64,000 bases of DNA from Strobilurus pachycystidiatus (taxonomy: Eukaryota; Basidiomycota; Agaricomycetes; Agaricales; Physalacriaceae). The notes beneath the pieces are model-generated. The model was not told where the DNA came from, did not search any database, and was given only the letters and a program-made list of their open reading frames with translations. The stretch spans positions 1-64,000 of the forward strand of contig JAHLMK010000021.1 of NCBI GenBank assembly GCA_019915135.1, in the 5' to 3' direction. Below, piece after piece: positions 28,856 through 38,130 of the stretch. Positions within the stretch are counted from its first letter, which is position 1. Each line of letters opens with the position of its first letter. Both the position numbers and the translations under genes were made by a program.

Positions 28856-30966
28856 ATGCTCCCTCAAGAGAACGACCCCACTGTGGACGCGAAGGTAAGT
28901 ACCTGGCACGATCACAGCGTAGAACGAGGCGGTGAACTTACTTACCAAAAGGAGCAGTCACCGCCGCCATCGCAGCCGCCGACGAAAGGCGACCAGGAGC
29001 CTCCCGCAGTCCAGGAGGAGAAGGAAATGGAGGTGCAAGGGCAGGAGCAGGTGAGTAGTGACAAAAAACGCGTTGAGAAACGGCGAAACTCACCACTGCC
29101 ACCCCCCTCTGCTAGCTCCCGTCCATTCCCTGCGAAGCCAGGCCGGACCATGTCAAAATGACGCGTCCCCTGTTCGACTACAGCGGTTTCTTGACGAACA
29201 GGACCGCGCCGCCGGAACTAGACGCAGGTATCAGCCTGCACCTGGCCGAGTTGCTGTGCGCCAACCCAACGACGACACGGGAGATCTTGCAGAAGGCCGG
29301 GTACTACGACTACCTGCACAATGGGGTCTTCTGGCTGACGTTCCAGGACGCGCTGGCGGCGAAACCAGCCAGCAGGGCCACTCCGCTCGAACGAGTGGAG
29401 ACCGCGCTCAGCACCGCGTGGCGCGCCACCTCCGCCTACAAAAAGCAGGTCCGTCCCACTCGAGCAACCACGTTCCTGAACAACGACCGCGTAGCCCCAG
29501 AGCTCGCCATCCGGCTCTCAGAAGACGACGCTCAGCGTTGTTTTCTGGAGTTGGACTATCTCTGGATGTTCGTGAATGATCAGGATCGCGCCAACCTGTT
29601 CTGGGGCGCCTTGATAGTGGAGATGCGCAAGCAGCGCGACAACCTCCCCATCCACAGGTCGTTCCTCAAAACGATGGACGAACTCATCGAGAGCGCGATT
29701 GCCGAGCTGGGTATCACGGACTACCAGCGCGAAGGGACGCCGAGTCTCGACAGCAAGGTCGACGACGAGGGAACTCCGCGCCCCACGATGCAACAGCTCG
29801 CGCAGGAGGCGTCGCCCAGTCCCCACGACTCGCGAGCCCCGTCTCCAGCATTCTCGTCACACCACGAACCCACGCCCGAGATGGAACCTCCCCAGCGACG
29901 ACCAGTTGTCGCGGCGGGTAAAGGTGGCCCCAAATCGGTTACCAAGTACGTCCGCCGAACCATCGCGCCGCTAATCCTTGCTAACGCCTCGACCAGGCCA
30001 AAGGCCGTCGTCGTGAAGGTGGAGCCAAAGGACAAGGACAAGGACGTCGCCCCCACCCGGAAGACCTCGGTCGCGCGCGCCACCACCGGTGGAAGCCAAA
30101 AGCGCAAGTTCGTCGAGGAGGAACCAGAGGAGGAGGACGAGTTGGACAAAGACGCCGAAGCCAGCGACGAGGAGGAGGACGACTTCGTCCTCGACGTCCG
30201 CGACAAGACCAACCCGCGCATCCCCCTCCACCGCGACGACGGTGTCTGCGTCCCCTGCATCAAGCAGCGGTTGACGTGCACCTACTTCCGGATCCACGCC
30301 ACGCCCGCCGAGAAGAACAATAGCTTCACGTGCGACCAGTGCAAAGAGAAGGACGGACAACATGGTCCGTGCTGGGTCGCGTGGAGGCGAAGTCAGGTCC
30401 CCGCGCCGTGGAAGGAGGTCGCGCTGAAGGTCCGCGCCCAGTTGCAGGCCGAGGCGAGGAACAAGCCCGACTCCCAGATCCGGTCCCGCCGCCATCAGGA
30501 CTACTCCGACGCCGCCCAAGCTATCGCGAAGGAAGCGGACCAGCGGTGGAAGGAGGAGAAGCAGCGGAAGAAGGACGAGCCCCCGGCAAAGCGCCGTCGC
30601 GTCGAGAGCACCGCGGGAAAGAAAGGCAAGGCCAAGAAGGAGGAGACGTCGGACGAAGAAGGAACTGGCGACTCCGACATCGAGGAGGTCCAAGCGCCCC
30701 GTACCCGCCTCCAGAAAGGAAAGGTCAGCGCCGCCCCGCCTCCCGCCTCCACCAAGTCCTCGAAGGGGGCCACCATCTCGATCAGCACGGCCCAGCGACA
30801 GGACAAGGGCGAAGGAGCCAGCCGTCAAGACGCGTCGTCCTCCGCCTCCGCCAGCCGCATCGACCCCGCCGAGGACGTGGACAAAGTCCTGGCGCTGTAC
30901 TTCTCCCTGAGTGAGAAGAGCCGCCGGAAGTTTAGGAAAGTCGCCGAGATCGCGGTGGGACGCTAG
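28856..30966 (+). CDS. Accessory gene B1: Zn2Cys6-like protein of element B
   Basis: Three exons (28856-28894, 28952-29050, 29116-30966; introns 28895-28951 and 29051-29115, all phase 0) give about 662 aa. The N-terminal region is Pro/Glu-rich. A roughly 200-aa folded region is not recognised but may match the corresponding part of A1. Acidic low-complexity precedes a cysteine cluster CVPCIKQRLTC, 17 residues, CDQCKEKDGQHGPC (C-x2-C-x6-C-x17-C-x2-C-x9-C). Lys/Arg-rich nuclear-localisation-like segments (AKRRRVE) and a helical C-terminus follow. It occupies the place of A1/A2 in element A. Both introns hold a perfect complement of their own 5' splice site: GGTAAGTA 28894-28901 with TACTTACC 28939-28946, and GGTGAGT 29050-29056 with ACTCACC 29088-29094. 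Confidence 0.7.
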
Positions 30967-31349
30967 TAGCGTCCCGCCGTCATATCTTTTTTATATACAA
31001 GAATACTAGTCACAGTGCCAAAAGGACACTTTACATATACGCATCCCCCGCCCCGTTGTATTCTATAAAAATTTACAACTTCTTGTACTCGAAGAACCGT
31101 GTGAAAACACTAAGGAAACAAGAACAAGGACCTTAGTCGAAACCTTAAGTCAAGGGGAGAGTCCAGGACTCTCCTTGATATACCAAAGGTCGCAAAGGTC
31201 AGAGGTTAGGGCCCTTGGAAGTCAAAAAGGACCACAAGGAACTGCGTTGCAAGTAAAGTAATACAGGCAGCAGCAATGTGACTATAAGGAACGTTCGTAA
31301 GGAAGAAAAGAAAGGCGACCTTTAGGCCAAAAGAGAAGTCAACTAAGGA
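30967..31349. other. Convergent spacer of element B with internal polypurine tract
   Basis: TAAGTCAAGGGGAGA at 31146-31160 is identical over 15 nt to the 3' polypurine tract at 34580-34594. Directly after it GGAGAGTCC/GGACTCTCC forms a 9-bp inverted repeat (31156-31174). Otherwise I see only short AAGGTC-type repeated words and no gene. Confidence 0.6.
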
Positions 31350-32486
31350 CTAAGCAAAACGACTCCAATCAGGAGGGACCGCAAGGTTCGCAAGGCGCGC
31401 ATAGAAAGGTCCTGCGTGGCTAAGGTCGATTGCTAACATACTAGCAGCAAGGAGTTCGTAGTCTACTTCGGTGGCCTCCGACCAGTCAATGAGCCAGAGT
31501 AGTGGATCGATGATAGGCAGCGACTGGTTGGGGCGCTGGAAACACAGAAGTTACAAACGGGCCTCAAACTACGAAGTTGTTCACAGACCCGATTGGCGGG
31601 AAGGTCAATCTCGGGGATCAACCGACGCATATTGGGAGGTCTATCCAACGCGTAGGCGTCGTCCCAGCCGTAAAGAGCAGAGTTCTGACGTTGGAACTCT
31701 GGCCACCACTTCATAACCGTGACAAGGTCGGCAGGAAGGTCCCCATACTGAACAGGAAGGACCTTCAGGTCGTCAGACCCGATGTAAAGCGAGCGAAGGA
31801 GTGTGGAAAAGCCGGAGTAACCACCAAAGTGGGCCTCGACCTACGCCTAAGGTCAGCGCCGACCACAAGACATGAAAGGAAGAGACCAGGTTTAACTCAC
31901 CATGAAAGGTCCGATGAACTCTTGGGTAAACCAAGGGTGACTCGCAAGGATGTCCATGTTCAGGTCCCCCAGGTGGAAGCGGGCGCCTTCACCGTCAAAG
32001 GTATTGCCTTCGGCGAACCAAGCCTTGCAAAGTTCGACGGCGGTGTAGTACAAAGGAAAGAAGTGCGCCTTGAAACCGTGAGGAATGGCCCCGTTCTGGA
32101 AGTGAAAAGCGGGTTCCCAGATATAACGAAAGCGGACCTAAGTACCATCCGTTAAACAAGAAGGGTGTCGAGACAAAATCAACTAGACTGACCAGAACGT
32201 GCAAAAGATAGCGCAAGGTTGGGACGTCTAGAGGTTCGTCGCGCCCAAAGGCATGAACCGGAGGCTTGAGCTGGGGAAGGAGGCGAGTGTCGTCCTCCGT
32301 AGCTAAGGTCCCATCCGGATGACGGACTACCGCAACGAAGTAGCGTGTATAGTTATACATCTCCATGGCGCAGCTCAGTGCAAGGTCCGCTGTGACTAAG
32401 TCAGTTTGAAAGGAGGTCAACGGCGAGCGAAGTCGAACGCCTTGAATGCGCGTATCTGCAAAGGAAGGCAGGACGGGTGCGGGCAT
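31350..32486 (-). CDS. Antisense accessory gene M2 of element B, unrecognised family
   Basis: ATG at 32486 (MPAPVLPSFADTR); leftward exons joined across an intron with donor after ...LRYLLHVL (about 32192) and acceptor near 32137, a second near 31900-31845, and a third near 31570-31530; TAG at 31350-31352. The protein is about 330 aa. It shares with element A M2 the RHPDGTLA...DVPTLRYLLHVLV block, a middle region around FHFQNGAIPHGFKAHFFPLYY, and a helical C-terminus. No domain or motif is recognised. Conservation of reading frame, introns and orientation in two diverged elements argues that it is a functional element gene. Confidence 0.62.
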
Positions 32487-32861
32487 GATCAAAGATGAGA
32501 TTCCTGTCCCCAGGACCGACTTAAAAGAGGACCCCTCGTCAGTCGAAGGTCCGAACGAACCGATAAAATGCAAAGTTTAGGCGCCACCTATCTAAAGGTA
32601 GGTACGATCGGCGATAGCCGATCGAACTAAGTTCGATCTTAGACCTACCAAGGTGCGGTCAGGAAAAACTTTAAGGGTTCAAATCGAAAGGAGTTGGATT
32701 ATGCACCAACTGGGCCTAGAGTAGTCTAAGGAAACAAAGTGACTACCGCTCCTACAAGTAGAGAAGAAATCCGAAACCAGTATAAAGACGAAGTAGAGAA
32801 AAACTATGAGTAGTACTGGTTAAGACTTGGCGAAAGCTAAGCTAAAGAAGGACCTTGTAGT
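32487..32861. promoter_or_regulatory. Spacer between antisense genes of element B with overlapping hairpins
   Basis: CGATCGGC-GATA-GCCGATCG (32605-32624) is a perfect 8-bp hairpin. It overlaps a second 9-bp inverted repeat GATCGAACT/AGTTCGATC (32620-32638), and both are nested inside an outer pair GTAGGT/ACCTAC (about 32599 and 32643). It lies just upstream of M2. No gene is seen. Confidence 0.5.
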
Positions 32862-34396
32862 CTACTGAGCCTGGTCAATCGCGTCTAAGGCCGAGATATA
32901 AAGGTCGCGAGTCGACTGCAAGACTTGGATACGACCCCGAATCTCGTTGAAGGTCGAGATAATGTCGTGCCGGTACTGGCGTTCCAAAATGACCAAGTTG
33001 GGCGAGATGTTGGGATCGTCAAGACCAGACAACCTTGACATACGCTTGTGGACTTGGGCCAAGGCAGCAGACAGACCATTGATGTACTGGTTCGCTAAGG
33101 GGAAGTAACCAGGAATCAACAAGGCAAACCAAGAAGCAAGGAAGAAGCACCTTACCGCCTTCAAGTTGTTTAAGAACGACGGGTTCGACTCCAAAGGTCG
33201 AAGGCCGGGCCGCCTTTACAACACGGCGAGCGTTCTCATCGTTAAGCTTACGCTTAGGAGGAGCTTCTTGACCATTGATCGCGCCCAAGGTTTGAAGGGC
33301 TTTCTGGTAAACACGGGCGTTAATGTCCATACCAGGAAGAGCTGCGAAAGGAAGGTAACGGACGGAAGATGACTATTAAAGAAGTCATAAGGACGTCCGG
33401 GACAAACATAGGATTCAAAGGAACGTACCGCTTCGGCTTCCTTTGACAAGGAATTGGCGAGTTGGAGCTGGCGAAAGGCTTCAATAAAGGAAGATGAGAC
33501 TGGCAAAGAAATTGAGCGCACAGTATCACCGACGACGACAACGGAGTCCTCACCGTCGCTCTCGCCAGCTGCCACATCGTCAGCCCAATTAAAGTACTCC
33601 GGACGAAAGAAGCGCGCACAAGAGTCGGGATCCATCGCAACGTCGCCGTCTCCCGTCTCGGCTCGTTTCTCCATGGCCTCGGTAACGACCTCGGGCGATT
33701 TCTTCGTCTTCTAAGCGAAGACATCCAGAGGTTACAGTAGGAAACCGACGAGTAACGAACGGACATACCTTGCCTTTCTCAAGCTTGTCCGGCTTGAAAT
33801 AAGTGTTATCCGGATGCATAGGGTGACCCGGGGACAGGCCAGGGAAGTGGGCGTTAGACGCCTTCTTGCAGCTGCTCACCAAAGGTTGGAGGATATGAGC
33901 GATGTGGTGCGTCGGCGTCTGAGGGTGAATCCCCAGCAGGTGTACCAGCATCCCTACATAGAGGCGAAGGTTGAAAATGAACACCGCCATGTCCGTCGAC
34001 ACCTTGGAACCATTCGGAAAGGTGCGAAGGTCATGGGCGACGGCCTAAAGAAAACAAGGACAGGATGAAGTCAGGATCAGGAAAAGAACACAGCGAAGGA
34101 GTACACACAAGGACTCTCTCCATGATCTTGTCAACATAGCCGGTGATCTCCAGTGCCACGTCGGGATTCGAACACGCCTTCTTGAGGTCCAGACGATGGA
34201 CCTTGGGAATGATGAGCGTAAGATGCATGCCGAGGTACATAAGGAAGTCGGGTGTGTTGGCTGGAGGGTCGTAGTCGAGCGCATAAGCGACGAGACCGGC
34301 GCCAAGGTCGCGCGTAGTGATCAGGTCCTTCGCGGACGGAACGTGCGGCGTTGTGGGAAGCAGTTTTGCGATGGGAGTCCAAGTTTTGGGAGCCAT
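32862..34396 (-). CDS. Antisense accessory gene M1 of element B, unrecognised family
   Basis: ATG at 34396 (MAPKTWTPIAKLL). Leftward exons cover TTRDLGAGLVAYALDYD, then AVAHDLRTFPNGSK with VHLLGIHPQTPTHHIAHI, an acidic middle (FNWADDVAAGESDGED), PGMDINARVYQKAL with PPKRKLN, and a final helical exon ending TRDLYISALDAIDQAQ at 32862. It is homologous to element A M1 by the PKRK...EPVV segment and the C-terminus. One intron (about 33430-33345) needs an unusual donor to keep frame, so its exact limits are uncertain. No known domain. Confidence 0.6.
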
Positions 34397-34579
34397 GATA
34401 GAATAAAGGCAGGAATGAAAGGTCTGAGGACAAGTCTCAGGACCTTTTATAACGGAACGAAGTTAGGCAAAAGAGGGTCCATCGGGCGATAGAAACCAAA
34501 AGGGGACTTCGTCACGACGGCCTGGTACCCAGGATAAAGGTTCTGAACCACCAAGGACTATGTCGCGGACGACATTTCA

Positions 34580-34594
34580 TAAGTCAAGGGGAGA
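34580..34594 (+). other. 3' polypurine tract of element B
   Basis: TAAGTCAAGGGGAGA lies directly before the TGATACGC start of the 3' LTR; it is identical to the internal copy at 31146-31160 and differs from the element A tract at three positions. Confidence 0.78.
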
Positions 34595-36264
34595 TGATAC
34601 GCAGGGTACTATTCCAGTACTAGAAACGGGGAATTTTGCGATTCCTGAACAGCCCAAAGACCTTAGGAACCTCCAGTCAAGTACTTAGGATAGAGCACGC
34701 AGGAGTTACTGCCTTGACGCGGGCAAGCCTCCAGGACAAGGTCCAGGCGCCTTAACAAGTCCTTTTAGGACAGGCGCGATCGAAACCTTCGATCACCTTC
34801 ATCCGAATATCCTTATCCGCGCGTTGGATCCCTTTCAAGATCCCGTACCTTTGCGTGTACCTTGTACTACAGACAATGTGCTATAACCATTCGCACCCAA
34901 GGAGGGTCCAAAGGTCTCCAGGCGGTTCAGTTCGAGCGACCCGAGACCTGCGCACCTCAACCCAAAGACCTGGAAGGTCCCGAAATAGTTCAAGGACGTC
35001 ACAACCCTTTTGGGGAAACAATCTTCGGAGCTGTCAAGGACTCCGAACCGACGCCTTCCGCTATGCCGATCGATCATGATCCACGATCAAGGACCACCCC
35101 GAAAGCAGGGTGTATTACCACTTTAAGAAAGCACTCCCCTGTAGTGTCTGCGCTCGAAAGGACGTTCTTAACGATCTCCATCCAACCTATCCACAAGAAA
35201 GCAGGTGTCCGTAGGACCTTGCAACATAAAGATACCTAAGGATCGAAGTCCTTATCGGACCTTGATCTCCTGGGCACAAGGATTGTACCATACCGCCAAG
35301 GTGGCGTATATGGCTAAAGGACCAAGCGGCCTGGCCGCAGTTGTTTCGACCAGGGATAGCCAATAAGAATCCAGCACTTGTATGACTCGAAAGTCCGATG
35401 TATCCGATCCTAGAATAGATGCTTACTCAGTAGGAACCCACCAGTAGTATAAAAGGGCCCAAAGGACCCATATTTCGGTAGCTTAGAGCCCCCTCCAGTA
35501 GCCGCTAGTCAGACGCAGCCATTGTAGTGAATCTATCTCGAGTTTCGACTCATTTCTGCAAAGTACACAAAGACCCCAAAGACCTTTCAAAGATTTAAAG
35601 ACATCAGGTGTTGCCAAACTCCTTGAAAGACTCAAAAGAACCTTATTCCGACGTACCAAGTCAAGTACCAACGAATCTACTTGGTGTTAGAACCTTGTAT
35701 TCGCAAGAAGGCCGGTTTGCAAGTGGTTCTGCCCTGCACTCACGCTCTTTCGTGAAGTACTTCCCTTTGAGGAATAAGTCGAGTTTGAACGAGTGTTGTC
35801 AACGTCTGAGATACCTTTCGGAACCTTTGGTCCCGGTGCAAGACACTAGAAGTTTGGTTTAAGTGCAAGAAGGAGTCCTTATCGTTAGCAGTCCAGTGGC
35901 GTAAAACCTGCGGTAGCGGCCTGACGATTCCAAGACAAAGTCCTTGTACACCAGAGCACTTGATAGGTAGAAGCTACATTGCCTCGCGCTGTTTAAGGTC
36001 TTCATACGTCAAGAGGTTCGGCCTACGACTTCAAGGTTTTCTTGTGTCATTTCGATCAGAATCCCTACACCCCCAAAAACAACTCGTAGTTTAACTACAG
36101 CGATTCGGAATACATCTCTATTTCTCCATTACCCAAAAGCACCTTGTTCTCTCGAACCTTTGTGCACCCCAGCTCCCTTACAAGGAGTACTAGTTGTGAT
36201 AAGGATTGATAGTGTGGTTAGACGATAGCTTCTTTTCAGAGGTCTATTCCGAACTTGCACATCA
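34595..36264 (+). repeat. 3' LTR of element B
   Basis: It starts TGATACGC and shares with the A LTR an early GAATTTTGCGATT-type block. It has TATAAAAG at 35448-35455 and ends TTGCACATCA, like the A LTR. Length is 1670 bp. No second copy is in the window, so the right end is set by similarity to A. No ATG occurs from the TATA box to its end. Confidence 0.85.
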
Positions 36265-36718
36265 GCGTACAATCACAACTCTTGGTGTGCGACATATTTT
36301 CTTACGTGCTCAGAGTGCTCTGAGACCTTGTGCTACATACCATGGATCAGACAGTGTGAGCTATGTATTCCTACTTCACGCACAACTCAATGCATGCTTT
36401 GGATGGCATCAGTGTTGTCACGGTTGCATGTAGCTGTTGGGCGCCCGCATACATATACAAGGGCTTTGGCGGAATTTTACATGGACAGAGTACTGTCTCA
36501 TGAGAAATAGCTCACCAGGTCATATGGATTGAAACTGCAGTCCGTTGATCAATGTGCGACGGACTCAAGATGAAGTGAGTACCCGGCAGCTGTCTTCTGA
36601 CACCATGGCCGCAAACACCCAGCCAAAGCGGCAGATGTGTTGCACAATGTCAAATGCACACTATGTTGCTAAGTGTACCACTTACACTACTGTAAGCGCA
36701 AATCATCGCATAGGTTTT
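36265..36718. other. Flank between element B and the hAT element
   Basis: I see no gene, RNA or convincing repeat in this stretch; the open frames are short and low quality. Confidence 0.3.
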
Positions 36719-36726
36719 GCGCCCAA

Positions 36727-37235
36727 TAGTGTTGCCACAAGCCGAGGTCGAGGGACATCGAGGTGATGCCATCAGCAGCTCGACCCACCTCGATGCGCTC
36801 CTGAGCGTTGTGCCGAGGTGCCGCCCTGTAGCACAGTACGAGGCGCTGGAAGCCTTTCAAGCAAGTTTGAGCACTGAATGAATTGTTTTGGAAGCATGCA
36901 ATATATACACATAATGATATAGACAACTCTGAGTGATTCTACTTCTTTTGGTCTGTAAGTCGGTCTAAATCTTCCATCCTAACCGTAGCCGACTTCTCTC
37001 GGAGGAGAGAAGTGTCAATACCCGTAACTGTACGTGGGTTGTCTGCTGCAAGGCTCTCTTTGGAGGACACCCAAGCTGCAGAGAAATTAAGTCGATGCTC
37101 TCGATAAAAAGCCTTGAGAATCTGCAAGAGATACTAAGTCCGACACATCGATGGACCTCGAAGCCGAAGCAATTGCCTTATTTGGCACCTCGATGTGCCT
37201 CGACCTCGAGGTGACCTCGGCTCGTAGCAACACTA
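36727..37235. mobile_element. Non-autonomous hAT-type element with 8-bp target duplication
   Basis: The left end TAGTGTTGCCACAAGCCGAG and the right end, read in reverse complement (TAGTGTTGCTACGAGCCGAG), form terminal inverted repeats of about 22 bp. An identical 8-bp direct duplication GCGCCCAA flanks it at 36719-36726 and 37236-37243. The TA(G)nGTTG-type termini and 8-bp duplication are hAT hallmarks. The 509-bp interior has further inverted CATCGAGGTG-type words and no transposase, so it must have moved in trans. Confidence 0.85.
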
Positions 37236-37243
37236 GCGCCCAA

Positions 37244-37823
37244 TACTACCAGGCGCGCATACCTGATCGGGATGTACGGCAGATCTCGGCATTGCTTGAT
37301 TTAATCTGGATTTTATGACTAACCTAAATTCAATGACCTCGGCGGTGGGATTGATAGTCCGGACGGGCTTATATAGCATCGCCTGGAGGGTCGTCTCCGA
37401 CGAACGGATCTCGACGTGGACGTCGGAGACGCCGTTGCGCGTCAAGATGGCGCGGCAGCCGAGAGCGATGTCGACGCCCTCTGCGCCCGAGAGAGAGCCA
37501 GGGACGACTCCAACCCAGAGGATGACGGGAAAAGACTCGCCGCCAGCGTACCCGATGCGCGCCGGGTCCAAGCTCGTCCAGGCCACCTTCTGGTTCCCCA
37601 GGTACTCCTCGATGGCGGAAGCGACGACGGGCTCCCAGACGCGGTCCAGGTCGTGGGGACCGACAGGCTTGAGCTCCTTCGCGGTGAGATAGGCCTCGGC
37701 TCCCGTGGGCTCGAGCCAAAGCTCAGCGCTGGAACGCGCAACGAGGACTGGCTCGGAGGGGAGGCCGTAGTAGTAGTGGGCGGCCTCGACGAGAGACGGG
37801 ATGCCGGGAACGTTGGGATTCAT
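37244..37823 (-). pseudogene. N-terminal part of a conserved fungal protein family of unknown function, truncated
   Basis: From ATG 37823 (MNPNVPGIPSLVEAA) the frame shows the hallmarks of a protein family I recall as frequent in agaricomycetes but cannot name: HYYYGLPSEPVLVAR, GAEAYLTAKELKPVGPH, WTSLDPARIGYAGGES, PVILWVGVVPGSLSG, DVHVEIRSSE and NPTAEV. Full-length relatives are roughly twice as long. Here the frame degrades after about 37315 and runs into the hAT target duplication, with nothing matching beyond it. The C-terminal half is therefore missing. The start lies about 300 bp from the divergent MAP1 start. Confidence 0.55.
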
Positions 37824-38130
37824 TTGGTTGGATAGGAGGCTTGGTGTCGTTCCGCACGGACTGAGCAACGCAGAAGACACTGTAAGGAATATAGTTGGGC
37901 GTTGCGATCAGCGCCTTCTTGGACGTCACGCAGCATCGAGCCTTCCGTGGCACTGGAATGCTGGACCCGAAGACTTTGCTGGCCTGTGTCAAGCTGTGGA
38001 CGACGATTCACGAATTTCGATTTTCAATCGATTTTGGCGCGTGAGCTATCTCGGCCCGAGATGCCGGCGTCATGACCCCGCCTCATGAATCAGAAAAGTC
38101 TTTGAGTCTTCGCTTTGTTCCACCATCTAT

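Larger units (their letters stand above)
22667..36264 (+). mobile_element. Element B: 5'-truncated relative of element A
   Basis: It has the same gene order as A: gag (C-terminal part only), protease, pol (open throughout), sense accessory gene B1, internal polypurine tract, antisense M2 and M1, 3' polypurine tract and 3' LTR. The 5' LTR, primer site and gag N-terminus are missing at the junction with the A right LTR. The proteins are related but well diverged, the base composition is more GC-rich, and element A's TCGA palindromes are largely absent. Confidence 0.9.

Noticed and set aside
29971..30828. 285-codon minus-strand open frame opposite B1
   Set aside because: A low-complexity Leu/Arg/Gly-rich shadow of the GC-rich, charged B1 coding sequence.
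34155..34175. B-box-like GTTCGAATCC on the minus strand
   Set aside because: It lies inside the M1 coding exon of element B, with no flanking tRNA arms.
36939..37127. 62-codon minus-strand open frame inside the hAT element
   Set aside because: Too short, no transposase motif; the element is non-autonomous.
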